From Syntrophaceae bacterium UBA7520 (lineage in GTDB: Bacteria > Desulfobacterota > Syntrophia > Syntrophales > Smithellaceae): 64,000 nt of DNA. The stretch is taken from the NCBI GenBank assembly GCA_002478265.1, contig DLNC01000027.1:1-64000 (forward strand), in the 5' to 3' direction. How positions within the stretch are numbered: position 1 is the first letter of the stretch; the number at the start of each line of letters is the position of its first letter. The position numbers were made by a program, and so were the translations under genes. Shown here one piece after another: positions 27,008 to 37,029 of the stretch. A model generated the notes under the pieces. The model made no database searches. It was not told the DNA's origin and saw nothing but the letters and a program-made list of their open reading frames with translations.

Positions 27008-29098
27008 CTAATCAAGAACTATGGTCGCGTCCACGGCGATCACGCCACCGTAAGCGATGATCAGCGGATTGATGTCTATCTCTTTTATTCGCGGATGAGC
27101 AAGGCTTATTTCCCCCAGCGTCACAAGCAGTTGGGCCAATTTGTTTTTGTCCACAGGAAGATTGCCGCGAAAACCGGTCAAAAGTTTTCGCGCGGGAAAT
27201 CTGTTGATTAGCTCGATGGCTTCCGCCCTGGTTAAAGGAGCGATGCCGAAGACGCTCTGCTGGAATATTTCCGTCATGACGCCGCCGACTCCCAGCATCA
27301 CTGCCGGACCGAAATGGGCGTCTCTCGTCATGCCCATGATTATTTCCGCATAGCCCGTAATCTGTTTTTGCAGCAAAACGAATCCTTTGCCGCGCATTTT
27401 TTTTGTCAAACGAAGATAAATTTTTTGCGCTTCATTTAGGGTTTTTATATCTTTATAAATCAGACCCTTTTCTGTTTTGTGCATCACAGACGGCATGATT
27501 CCTTTCATCACCAGCGGATAGCCCAAAGCCGCGGCGGCTTTTTTACATTCCTTCAGGCTGGTCGCCATTTTTTCCTTTACTGTCGGGAAACCGCACGCCC
27601 GCAGAATTTTTTTGGAAAGATATTCATCTAATATTCCGCGCGTGCTTTCTAAAATGCCCTGCAAATTACCTGCGCGCCTGGGCCGCGCAGGCCGTTGAGC
27701 CGCGGTTTTCGCAAAATCCTTTTTATTTTTTTGATGAAGAACGGCGGCGAGACACTCGCTGGCGCGCTGGAGTTCCTGAAAGATCATCACGCCATGCTCT
27801 CTGGCCTGTGTTTGCGCGGCAAAGGCGGCGTCGCGCAGGCCAAAAAGCCAAATGAAGATAGGCTTTCCGGATTGGCGGGATTTTTCGGCAATGTCCGCCA
27901 TATTGAAGGAGACGCTGGAATTACCGGCAAAGCCGCAAATTAAAACCGCGTCAACGCCCTTATCGGCTAAAAGAGCGCGCAGCGACTCGCGGTAAACATC
28001 TAGTCCTTTTCCCATGCTGTTTTCGATGGCGGGCCAGATATCCACCGGATTATTTACCGGCATCCAGTGGGGAAAAAGTTTTTCCAGCGCGCTCTTTGTC
28101 GCGTGTGTGAACTTAGCCAAAGAAAGATTATATTCCTCGATAAAATCACTGGCCACGATTCCCGCCCCGCCGCTGGCGGTCAGTATGGCCACGCGCCCGA
28201 CACCTTTGGGACGTCGTGAATATACCGCCAGTGAGCGGCAGAGATCGACGAGCTGTTTAAAATCTTGGGCTTCGATAACACCCGCTTGTTGCAGCGCGTC
28301 TTCAATGACGCGGTGATTCCCCGCGAGGGCCGCCGTGTGACTCCTGGCGGCCTGGGCGCCGCTGGCGCTTTTTCCGCCTTTCAAAACAACAATTGGTTTG
28401 GAACTTTTTTTGCAAAGCTCCAGGAAATGGCGTCCATCCACGATTGATTCCAGATACAGGCCGATTACTTTCGTCTGTGGGTCTTTTTCAAAATATTCCA
28501 GCAAGTCGCATTCATCAACGTCAATTTTATTTCCCACGGAACAAACTTTATTGATTCCCGTGATGCGGTTGCTAACGATGTCCATGAGAAAACCGCCGGA
28601 AAGCATGCCGCTTTGCACGATGAGCGAAACATGACCCGGAATTAAACCGCTCTTGACGGCTTCCGGAGCCATGAAGGAAAAAACGTGCCCTTGCACGCCA
28701 TCTACCATACCCATGCAGTTTGGTCCCCACAGGCGGATACCGGTTTGTTTTTTGATATCCAGAAGCTCGTTTTGTAATTTGTCTCCCTCCGCGCCGATTT
28801 CCGCAAAGCCCGCGGATTCAATGATCACTCCCGGGATTTTTTTATCCGCGCAGTCGCGGACGGCCTGTGGCACTTCCCTGGCGGGAACAAAAATAATAGC
28901 CATGTCCACCGCGTCCGGTATTTCCCGAACAGCGGGGTAGCAGGGTAGTCCTTCGATGGTCTTATATTTGGGATTAACCGGATAAATATTTCCCCGGAAG
29001 GTGGCAATTAGGTTTTTCAGGATAAAGTTGCCTCCTTTGAAAGGGTTGGGTGAGGCGCCGATAAGGGCAATACTTTTGGGAGAAAAGAAAAAATCCAT
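27008..29098 (-). CDS. ADP-forming acyl-CoA synthetase (acetate--CoA ligase, NDP-forming)
   Basis: A 696-residue fusion of the alpha and beta parts of the NDP-forming acyl-CoA synthetase family. A CoA-binding Rossmann domain (IALIGASPNPFKGG), the ligase-CoA domain with the phospho-His in ARSHTAALAG near residue 255, and a C-terminal ATP-grasp domain (LGYPLVMKGI, MHKTEKGLI, EIDINPLII) are in order. It makes ATP from acyl-CoA and ADP during fermentation or syntrophic oxidation, or runs in reverse. The substrate could be acetate, benzoate or another acid. It is a single gene convergent with greA. Confidence 0.9.
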   Translation of the reverse strand: MDFFFSPKSIALIGASPNPFKGGNFILKNLIATFRGNIYPVNPKYKTIEGLPCYPAVREIPDAVDMAIIFVPAREVPQAVRDCADKKIPGVIIESAGFAEIGAEGDKLQNELLDIKKQTGIRLWGPNCMGMVDGVQGHVFSFMAPEAVKSGLIPGHVSLIVQSGMLSGGFLMDIVSNRITGINKVCSVGNKIDVDECDLLEYFEKDPQTKVIGLYLESIVDGRHFLELCKKSSKPIVVLKGGKSASGAQAARSHTAALAGNHRVIEDALQQAGVIEAQDFKQLVDLCRSLAVYSRRPKGVGRVAILTASGGAGIVASDFIEEYNLSLAKFTHATKSALEKLFPHWMPVNNPVDIWPAIENSMGKGLDVYRESLRALLADKGVDAVLICGFAGNSSVSFNMADIAEKSRQSGKPIFIWLFGLRDAAFAAQTQAREHGVMIFQELQRASECLAAVLHQKNKKDFAKTAAQRPARPRRAGNLQGILESTRGILDEYLSKKILRACGFPTVKEKMATSLKECKKAAAALGYPLVMKGIMPSVMHKTEKGLIYKDIKTLNEAQKIYLRLTKKMRGKGFVLLQKQITGYAEIIMGMTRDAHFGPAVMLGVGGVMTEIFQQSVFGIAPLTRAEAIELINRFPARKLLTGFRGNLPVDKNKLAQLLVTLGEISLAHPRIKEIDINPLIIAYGGVIAVDATIVLD

Positions 29099-29130
29099 TT
29101 TCAGAGGCTCCGTATATTATATGATTTTTC

Positions 29131-29168
29131 ATAAAAAATAAGGCAGCGCTTTATTTACGCGCTGCCTT
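29131..29168 (-). terminator. Terminator of the atp operon
   Basis: AAGGCAGCGC (29140-29149 with flank) pairs with GCGCTGCCTT (29159-29168). On the - strand it is followed by ATTTTTTA. It lies about 30 bases beyond the atpC stop. Confidence 0.85.
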
Positions 29169-29200
29169 GAAAACTATTCTTACAGATTATCTTGAAAATT

Positions 29201-29617
29201 TTATCGCGAAGGTTCTTTTTCCGCGGTGCTTATCCTGGCGATGGCTCTGGCTAGGGCGGCGCGCATTTTTTCGAAATCCTCGTTATCCCTGGTGATTTTT
29301 GCGAGGCGCGCTTCCGCGTTATCCTTGGCTTTTCTGGCTCTGGTAATATCGATCTGATCAGATCTTTCCGCTGTTTCGATCAGGATGGTGACTTTATTTG
29401 ATGTCACTTCCGCGTAGCCCGTGTTTACGGCAAAATACACTTTTTTATTGTTTCTGGTGAAATTCAACTGTCCGATATCCACCGCGCTGAGCATAGCTTC
29501 GTGGCCGCGCAGCACGCCGAATTCGCCTTCCACGCCAGGTATGGTAACTTCTTCCACGTAGCCTGAAAAAGCCATCTTTTCCGGGGTGACAATTTCGAGC
29601 ATCAATTCATCCGCCAT
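29201..29617 (-). CDS. atpC: ATP synthase epsilon subunit
   Basis: A 138-residue central-stalk subunit. The N-terminal beta sandwich has [13 protein letters not shown] and [17 protein letters not shown], and the C-terminal helix pair is [14 protein letters not shown]. It inhibits hydrolysis and joins gamma to the c-ring. It is the last gene of the operon, 21 bases after atpD, and is followed by a terminator. Confidence 0.96.
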   Translation of the reverse strand: MADELMLEIVTPEKMAFSGYVEEVTIPGVEGEFGVLRGHEAMLSAVDIGQLNFTRNNKKVYFAVNTGYAEVTSNKVTILIETAERSDQIDITRARKAKDNAEARLAKITRDNEDFEKMRAALARAIARISTAEKEPSR

Positions 29618-29638
29618 GGTTTTCCTCCCCCTGCAAAA

Positions 29639-31081
<1,443 letters not shown>

Positions 31082-31108
31082 TCATCGCGGCATTGAGCCG
31101 CGTATCTT

Positions 31109-31984
31109 TTATCCTTTGGCCAGCGCTTCCGTGCCGCCGACGATATCCATAAGTTCCGCCGTGATGGCCGCCTGCCTGGCCTTGTTCATTTTCAACGTCA
31201 GCGAACGGATTAACTCTTCGCAGTTACTTGTCGCGTTGTCCATCGCCGCCATTCTCGCGCCGTTTTCCCCCGCGGATGTTTCCAAAAGCGCACGGTAAAC
31301 CAGCACATGCACGTACATCGGCAGAAGTTTCTGCAGGAGGGCTTCTTCCGAAGGTTCATAAAGGTAATCAAGGCGTTTGTCGGATTCCGCGTCCACGTCC
31401 TGTCCGATGGAAGGAAGGGGGAAGAGCCGCACCACCGTGGGTTTCTGCACGGAGACATTCACAAACTGATTGTAAATCAGATAAAGCTCATCGTATTCCT
31501 CTTTGATAAAAGGCGTGATTACTTCATTGGAAATGGCAACCGCCAACGTCATATCAAATTTGCCAAAGACATCCACGTACTGGTTAATGACGTTCGCCTT
31601 TTTGCGGAAGAAATCGCGGGATTTTCTGCCCACCGTGATTAACGAAACATCTTTGCCGTCCTGAGTCTTTTCGCGCAGAAATCGTTCCGTGGCTTTGATC
31701 AGGTTCGAGTTGAAGCCGCCGCAAAGCCCGCGGTCGGCCGTCATGCAGATAACGCGGATTCTTTTCGGTTCGCGCACCGCCAGGAGAGGATGCGAGATGC
31801 TTTCCACGCGCAGGGCCAGAGAATTGAGCACATCCATGAATTTGCCGGCGTAAGGGCGGAAATTATCCATCCGCATCTGCGCTGCTTTAAATTTGGATGC
31901 CGCGACCATATTCATCGCGCGCGTAATCTGCTTTGTTTTCTGAACGGCGCCTACTTTTCTTTTTATATCTTTAAGAGATGCCAC
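31109..31984 (-). CDS. atpG: ATP synthase gamma subunit
   Basis: A 291-residue rotor shaft. The N-terminal helix has IKRKVGAVQKTKQITRAM and the C-terminal helix has ARMAAMDNATSNCEELI, the two halves of the central coiled coil. DRGLCGGFNSN lies between. The spacing to atpA is 36 bases. Confidence 0.97.
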   Translation of the reverse strand: MASLKDIKRKVGAVQKTKQITRAMNMVAASKFKAAQMRMDNFRPYAGKFMDVLNSLALRVESISHPLLAVREPKRIRVICMTADRGLCGGFNSNLIKATERFLREKTQDGKDVSLITVGRKSRDFFRKKANVINQYVDVFGKFDMTLAVAISNEVITPFIKEEYDELYLIYNQFVNVSVQKPTVVRLFPLPSIGQDVDAESDKRLDYLYEPSEEALLQKLLPMYVHVLVYRALLETSAGENGARMAAMDNATSNCEELIRSLTLKMNKARQAAITAELMDIVGGTEALAKG

Positions 31985-32020
31985 TTACATTCTCCTCAAA
32001 TGCTTAAGTTAATGAATAAG

Positions 32021-33535
32021 TTAATCGGCGACAAAGGCGGAATCGAACGCCGTAAGCATTTCCTTGAGTTTCTTTTCTAGTTCAGGCGAAATAACTTTCT
32101 GGTCTTCAATTTCCTGCAAAAGTTGCGGATATTTGCTCTCCACGAAACTCAGGAGTTGCTGTTCGTAAGCGCGGACTTTTTCCACTTCGTATTTGTCAAT
32201 GAAGCCCCTGGTTCCGGCGAAAAGCACCACCACTTCCTTGGCGAGCGACATTGGCGCGAATTGCGGCTGCTTGAGCAATTCAACCAGGCGCACGCCACGG
32301 TCCAGCTGTGCCTGCGTGGATTTGTCTAGATCGGAACCGAACTGAGCGAAAGCCGCCAGTTCCCGATACTGGGCCAGGTCCAGTTTTAAAGTTCCGGCCA
32401 CCTGCTTCATGGCTTTTACCTGCGCGGCGCCGCCGACGCGGGAAACCGAAAGACCGACGTTAATGGCCGGACGGATACCGGAGAAAAACAGGCTCGGCTC
32501 GAGATACACCTGTCCGTCGGTGATCGAAATAACGTTGGTCGGGATATACGCGGAAACGTCACCCGCCTGTGTCTCAATAACCGGCAGCGCGGTGAGAGAT
32601 CCCCCGCCGAGTTCGGCGCTGACACGCGCGGCGCGCTCCAGCAGACGGGAATGGTTATAAAAAATATCACCGGGGAAAGCTTCGCGTCCGGGAGGACGGC
32701 GCAAAAGCAGAGAAATCTGCCGGTAGGCCACCGCCTGTTTGGAGAGGTCATCATAAATAATCAGCGCGTCCTGGCCATTGTCGCGGAAGTATTCGCCAAT
32801 GCTGCAGCCGGCGTAGGCAGCGATATACTGCAGCGTAGCCGGGTCGGAAGCGCAACCGGCGACAACGCAGGTGTAGGACAGGGCATCATGTTTTTTTAGG
32901 TTTTCCACCACCTGGGCCACTGTTGATTTTTTCTGGCCGATGGCCACGTAAATACATTTTATGCCCGTGTCTTTCTGCCGGATGATCGCGTCAACGCAGA
33001 TAGCTGTTTTGCCGATCTGACGGTCACCAATAATCAGTTCACGCTGACCGCGTCCGATGGGAGTCATCGCGTCGATGGCTTTCAGCCCCGTGTACATAGG
33101 TTCATTGACCGGCTGACGCTGAATAACGCCGGGGGCGACCATTTCGATACGGCGATACTCCTTCGTTTCGATGGGGCCTTTTCCGTCCAGCGGCTTTCCC
33201 GTCGCATCAATGATGCGCCCCAAAAGAGCTTCTCCAACCGGCACCTGCGCGATTTTTCCCGTTCTTTTTACGATATCGCCTTCCTTGATGTGGGTGACTT
33301 CGCCCAGAACGGCCACGCCGACGTTGTCCGCTTCCAGATTGAGGACCATGCCCAAAATGCCGCCGGGGAACTCCAGAAGCTCCATCGCCATGGCGTTTTG
33401 CACGCCGTAAACTCTGGCAATGCCGTCACCCACGGACAGAACGGTTCCTGTCTCGCTTATATCCAGCTTCTTTTCGTAGCTTTTGATTTGTTCAGAAATA
33501 ATTTGACTGATTTCTTCTGCTTTAATTGTTTCCAT
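32021..33535 (-). CDS. atpA: ATP synthase F1 alpha subunit
   Basis: A 504-residue non-catalytic nucleotide-binding subunit. It has [11 protein letters not shown] as P-loop near residue 170, the [12 protein letters not shown] segment, and [10 protein letters not shown] with the arginine finger near residue 372. It begins three bases after atpH ends. Confidence 0.98.
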   Translation of the reverse strand: METIKAEEISQIISEQIKSYEKKLDISETGTVLSVGDGIARVYGVQNAMAMELLEFPGGILGMVLNLEADNVGVAVLGEVTHIKEGDIVKRTGKIAQVPVGEALLGRIIDATGKPLDGKGPIETKEYRRIEMVAPGVIQRQPVNEPMYTGLKAIDAMTPIGRGQRELIIGDRQIGKTAICVDAIIRQKDTGIKCIYVAIGQKKSTVAQVVENLKKHDALSYTCVVAGCASDPATLQYIAAYAGCSIGEYFRDNGQDALIIYDDLSKQAVAYRQISLLLRRPPGREAFPGDIFYNHSRLLERAARVSAELGGGSLTALPVIETQAGDVSAYIPTNVISITDGQVYLEPSLFFSGIRPAINVGLSVSRVGGAAQVKAMKQVAGTLKLDLAQYRELAAFAQFGSDLDKSTQAQLDRGVRLVELLKQPQFAPMSLAKEVVVLFAGTRGFIDKYEVEKVRAYEQQLLSFVESKYPQLLQEIEDQKVISPELEKKLKEMLTAFDSAFVAD

Positions 33536-33538
33536 GCC

Positions 33539-34081
33539 TTATCTTGCCTCCCCTAAGAGATTTCTCATATTGTTCAACTGGCTTTTTACGCTGCCGTCGT
33601 AAAGAGTGTCGCCGACATTGATAATAACGCCGCCTAAAAGTTCAGGATTGGTTTCAATAGTGATATCCGCTTTGCGCCCGGTAATTTTTTCCATGTTGGC
33701 CATGATATATTCCTTCATTTTGTCCGAAAGCGGAAAAGCGGTTTTTACGTTTATCCGCACCTTTTTGAGCGCTTCATCCATTAACTGACGGTAACACAGT
33801 TCAATATCCGGCAGGGTTTCAATCCTCTTTTTATCCACCAGCAGTTTCAAAAAGTTAACCGTCATGCCGGAAAAATTCAACTGGGAAATGATTTTTTCCA
33901 CCACTGCCTTCTTATTATCCTGTTCGATAATCGGATTGGCTAAAAAATCTTTAAGCGCTTTGTTTTGCGAAATGATGGAGGAAAATTTACTTAGTTCGGA
34001 ATGATATTGCTCGATCTTTTTTTCTTGGGCCGCGATTTCAAAAAAAGCGCGGGCGTATCTTTTGGAAATATTGCTGATCAA
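33539..34081 (-). CDS. atpH: ATP synthase delta subunit
   Basis: A 180-residue OSCP-type subunit linking F1 to the peripheral stalk. The N-terminal helical bundle begins SKRYARAFFEIA and the C-terminus has the ELLGGVIINVGDTLYDGSV motif. It overlaps atpF by four bases. Confidence 0.95.
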   Translation of the reverse strand: MISNISKRYARAFFEIAAQEKKIEQYHSELSKFSSIISQNKALKDFLANPIIEQDNKKAVVEKIISQLNFSGMTVNFLKLLVDKKRIETLPDIELCYRQLMDEALKKVRINVKTAFPLSDKMKEYIMANMEKITGRKADITIETNPELLGGVIINVGDTLYDGSVKSQLNNMRNLLGEAR

Positions 34082-34668
34082 TTTTTGCTCACCACCTTAT
34101 CCATGTATTCCTTGATCATCGCTTCATGATCTTTTTCGGTAATGTTTCTTTTCAGGATTTCTTCCGCCATGTTCACGGAAAGTTGCACCGCCTCGAGGCG
34201 CAGCTGCGCGGCAGCTTTTTGCAGTTCCTGTTCGATGCGCGCCTGGGCGTCTTCCTTCATCTTCTGGGCTACTTTCTGGGCGTCATCGATAATTTTCTGC
34301 TTCTCGGCAACCCCCTGCGCCTTGATCATTTCGAAGATGGAATCAATTTCTTCGGAAGCCTTGTCGATTTTTTCCGAGTATTGGCGGTATTTTACTTCCG
34401 CCTCTGTTTTCTGTTTTGTCGCGTTTTCTATGTTATCTTTTATTTCCTTGCGCCGGTCGATGAAGAAATCTTTTATTTTTGCTGCCAGCAGCCAGTAGAG
34501 AAAGCCCATTAAGATGATAAAATTGAATGTTTTCCACGCAAGTTCAATCCATTCTTCCTTGCTGTGCCCGCCTTCACCGCCTTCCGCGTAAGCCAGGCCA
34601 GCAAAACAGATTACAAAACAGATCAGCGCAAAAGTGTAAAACCATTTTGATCGGCCTAAGTTTTTCAT
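34078..34668 (-). CDS. atpF: ATP synthase b subunit
   Basis: A 196-residue peripheral stalk subunit. The first hydrophobic stretch (FYTFALICFVICFAGLAYA) looks like a cleavable signal, and a second one (FNFIILMGFLYWLLAA) at about 48-63 is the membrane anchor. A long charged coiled coil follows. Such two-segment b subunits are usual in Deltaproteobacteria. It overlaps both neighbours by four bases. Confidence 0.93.
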   Translation of the reverse strand: MKNLGRSKWFYTFALICFVICFAGLAYAEGGEGGHSKEEWIELAWKTFNFIILMGFLYWLLAAKIKDFFIDRRKEIKDNIENATKQKTEAEVKYRQYSEKIDKASEEIDSIFEMIKAQGVAEKQKIIDDAQKVAQKMKEDAQARIEQELQKAAAQLRLEAVQLSVNMAEEILKRNITEKDHEAMIKEYMDKVVSKN

Positions 34669-35099
34669 CGGACACTCCTTCCCAGGACCTTCGTGGCAAT
34701 ATCCACGGACAATGTTTTGGATTGATTTTGCAAAACCTGTCTTGCCGCGGAAACTTCCCTTTCCATCTTAGACTGAAATTCCTGAATCAGAGAGGGAATT
34801 TCATTGCGCACGGCATCGACAATCTTGCGCGCCTGCTCATTGCCTTCCTGGATAATTTCTTTTTTCAGATCGGAACCCTTGGTCTTGGCCTGCCTGAGCT
34901 TGTCTTCATACTCAGATGCTTTTTTGTCCACGGCGTCATTGAAAAGTTTTATTTCGTTTTCCAGCTCTTCCAGCTGTTTTTTGCGCCGGTCGATGATGCT
35001 CAACACGGGTTTGTAAAGCAGGAAATTCAGCACGAAAACAAGGCCCAGGAAAATCGCCATCTGGACCAGAAGTGTTATATCGGGAAGAACAGTAACCAT
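34665..35099 (-). CDS. atpF': ATP synthase b' subunit
   Basis: A 144-residue second stalk subunit, with one span (LLVQMAIFLGLVFVLNFLLY) and a coiled coil. Together with atpF it forms a b/b' heterodimer instead of a b homodimer. AAGAGG precedes the ATG. It is the first gene of the operon; the a and c subunit genes must lie elsewhere. A strong hairpin with a T run ends about 25 bases upstream. Confidence 0.93.
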   Translation of the reverse strand: MVTVLPDITLLVQMAIFLGLVFVLNFLLYKPVLSIIDRRKKQLEELENEIKLFNDAVDKKASEYEDKLRQAKTKGSDLKKEIIQEGNEQARKIVDAVRNEIPSLIQEFQSKMEREVSAARQVLQNQSKTLSVDIATKVLGRSVR

Positions 35100-35123
35100 T
35101 TTTTACCTCTTAATTTGCGGCAT

Positions 35124-35170
35124 AAAAAAAGCCGTCCCATGAACATTTTATTTGTTCACAAAACGGCTTT
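35124..35170 (-). terminator. Intrinsic terminator or attenuator in the atp leader
   Basis: On the - strand AAAGCCGT and ACGGCTTT form an 8-bp stem enclosing a second pairing TGAACA/TGTTCA, followed by seven T. It ends 25 bases before atpF'. The nearest promoter candidate lies upstream of it, so it may regulate the operon by attenuation. The rest of the 359-base gap to the bactofilin gene holds that promoter and a TGACCGG repeated at 35304 and 35328. Confidence 0.7.
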
Positions 35171-35287
35171 CATCACTTAGCATTACCTCAAACGTGGAAA
35201 TTATGTTGTTTAAGCTACAGATGTTTTGAATATTTTGTAAAGGTAGCGCTGGGGAACCTTACTAAACGATACCCAAAACTCGTGATG

Positions 35288-35317
35288 TTAATAAACATAA
35301 GCATGACCGGTTGTCAA
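35288..35317 (-). promoter_or_regulatory. Probable promoter of the atp operon
   Basis: On the - strand TTGACA (35317-35312) and TATTAA (35293-35288) are 18 bases apart. This predicts a leader of about 180 bases before atpF', which contains the hairpin at 35124-35170. Confidence 0.55.
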
Positions 35318-35458
35318 GCTTTTTTCTGACCGGCAGTCTAATTTTTTAGAGATAAATGTAGGGCGGTGAGCGCAACGCGGCTAAGCGCTTATGTGCCTGA
35401 TATTATTTATTAATTACTTGCGGGCCTACCGTTTAGCTTTCCTGTTACAATTTACAAT

Positions 35459-35824
35459 TTATTCCGCGGTCTTCTTCTGTCCGGACGAGCTCATCTGCGA
35501 TTTTCCGTCAAAAAAAGCCCCTTCTTCCATGATAAAAACCGGCGTATTTACATCGCCTAAAAATTTTCCGGTGGAATGAATATGCACTTTGTCCTTTACG
35601 TTCATGTTACCCTGCACTTCACCGCTGATGTAGATGCTTTTGACAGAAATAGTGGCTTTGACCAGCGCGCCCTCTCCGACAACCAGGGAGCCCTGCCCGT
35701 TAATTTCACCCTGGAAATCTCCGTCAATGCGCACGGAACCGTTGAAAATCAGCTTGCCGGTGAATTCGGCGCCTTTGCCCAAAATTGCCTTGATGTCATC
35801 GCTTTCCTGTTTTTTCTCCCACAT
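35459..35824 (-). CDS. Bactofilin
   Basis: A 121-residue bactofilin, a self-polymerising beta-helical scaffold. The repeat of short beta strands is visible (GKLIFNGSVRIDGDFQGEI, GALVKATISVKSIYISGEV, GNMNVKDKVHIHSTGKF). N- and C-terminal tails are short and disordered. It lies downstream of rodA, at the end of the shape-determination cluster, and fits a role in cell shape or polar organisation. Confidence 0.93.
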   Translation of the reverse strand: MWEKKQESDDIKAILGKGAEFTGKLIFNGSVRIDGDFQGEINGQGSLVVGEGALVKATISVKSIYISGEVQGNMNVKDKVHIHSTGKFLGDVNTPVFIMEEGAFFDGKSQMSSSGQKKTAE

Positions 35825-35895
35825 TTTGTTTCCTCCCGGTGTATTTCAAAATCAGTGGTGATAATTTTTCGATATGTCCAATATATCATTAATCG

Positions 35896-37017
35896 CTACT
35901 CATGCAAAATAAATCTTCGCGCGTTTATGTTCATCAATAAACCCGTGGCGGCCATAAAAGAAATCATAGCGGAACCGCCGTAACTTAAAAACGGCAGCGG
36001 AATGCCCACCACCGGCAGAACTCCCAGCACCATGCCGATGTTGATAAATATCTGCCAGGAAAAAAGAGCAACGATACCGAACGCGATAACAGTGCCGGAT
36101 AAATCTCTGGCGTGCAGGGCGATTTTCAGGCACCAAAAAATAAGGATCATTAAAAGAAGAATCAGGATAAACCCGCCGACAAAACCCCATTCCTCGGCAA
36201 AAACGGAAAAAACAAAATCCGTCTGCTGTTCGGGCAAAAACTTCAACTGTGTCTGCGTACCGTTTAAAAAACCTTTGCCGAAAAGGCCGCCCGAACCCAC
36301 GGCAATCATTGACTGAATTATATGATAACCGGCGCCGAGCGGGTCGCGCTCCGGGTTGAAAAAGATAATCAACCTCTCTTTTTGGTAATCTTTCAGAAAA
36401 TGCCACACCACGGGAACGGACAGCAAAAAACCGGAAAAAGCGATGATAAAAGATTTCCAGTTGACGCCCAGAAAAAAAATGACTGAGGCGGAGACGAGAA
36501 TCAGAATCATCGCCGTTCCCAAATCCGGCTGCTTTAAAATAAGAGCGAAAGGAACAAGGACAAAGAACAGCGGCACAACGAGTTCGCGCAACTTGTATGG
36601 TTTTACGGATTTGTGGTCTTCGAAATAACGGGCCAGAAAAAGAATAAGCGCCAGCTTCATCGGTTCCGATGGTTGAAAGGCAAAACCGCCGAGCGAAAGC
36701 CATCTTTGTGAGCCATGCATTGTGTAGCCGACGAAATAAACCAGCAGCAAAAACGCGACGCAAATGCCATAAATAACGTAGGCCCCTTTGACAATGAATC
36801 TGTAATCGATAAAGTATGTTATCGTCATGGCAATCATGCCCAGCAGCACCCATTGTATTTGCTTAATATAAAAAGGAAGCTGCTTTTCCGCGGCGGAGAA
36901 AGTGTAGCCGGCGGAATAAATATTGATAATGCCGATGACGCAGATGGAAAGAACAATTGCCAAAAGCGCCCAGTCAATACTATGAAGATTACTGCGTTCA
37001 GTTTTCGAGACAAGCAT
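35896..37017 (-). CDS. rodA: Peptidoglycan glycosyltransferase RodA
   Basis: A 373-residue SEDS-family glycan polymerase of the elongasome with ten predicted spans. Typical segments are GSQRWLSLGGFAFQPSEPMKLA near residue 105, with the conserved W and QPSE, the PEQQTDFVFSVFAEEWGF loop holding the catalytic Asp region, and GIPLPFLSYGGSAM near the end. It begins 12 bases after mrdA stops, so the pair is co-transcribed as usual. Confidence 0.96.
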   Translation of the reverse strand: MLVSKTERSNLHSIDWALLAIVLSICVIGIINIYSAGYTFSAAEKQLPFYIKQIQWVLLGMIAMTITYFIDYRFIVKGAYVIYGICVAFLLLVYFVGYTMHGSQRWLSLGGFAFQPSEPMKLALILFLARYFEDHKSVKPYKLRELVVPLFFVLVPFALILKQPDLGTAMILILVSASVIFFLGVNWKSFIIAFSGFLLSVPVVWHFLKDYQKERLIIFFNPERDPLGAGYHIIQSMIAVGSGGLFGKGFLNGTQTQLKFLPEQQTDFVFSVFAEEWGFVGGFILILLLMILIFWCLKIALHARDLSGTVIAFGIVALFSWQIFINIGMVLGVLPVVGIPLPFLSYGGSAMISFMAATGLLMNINARRFILHE

Positions 37018-37029
37018 AAAATTTCCTGA

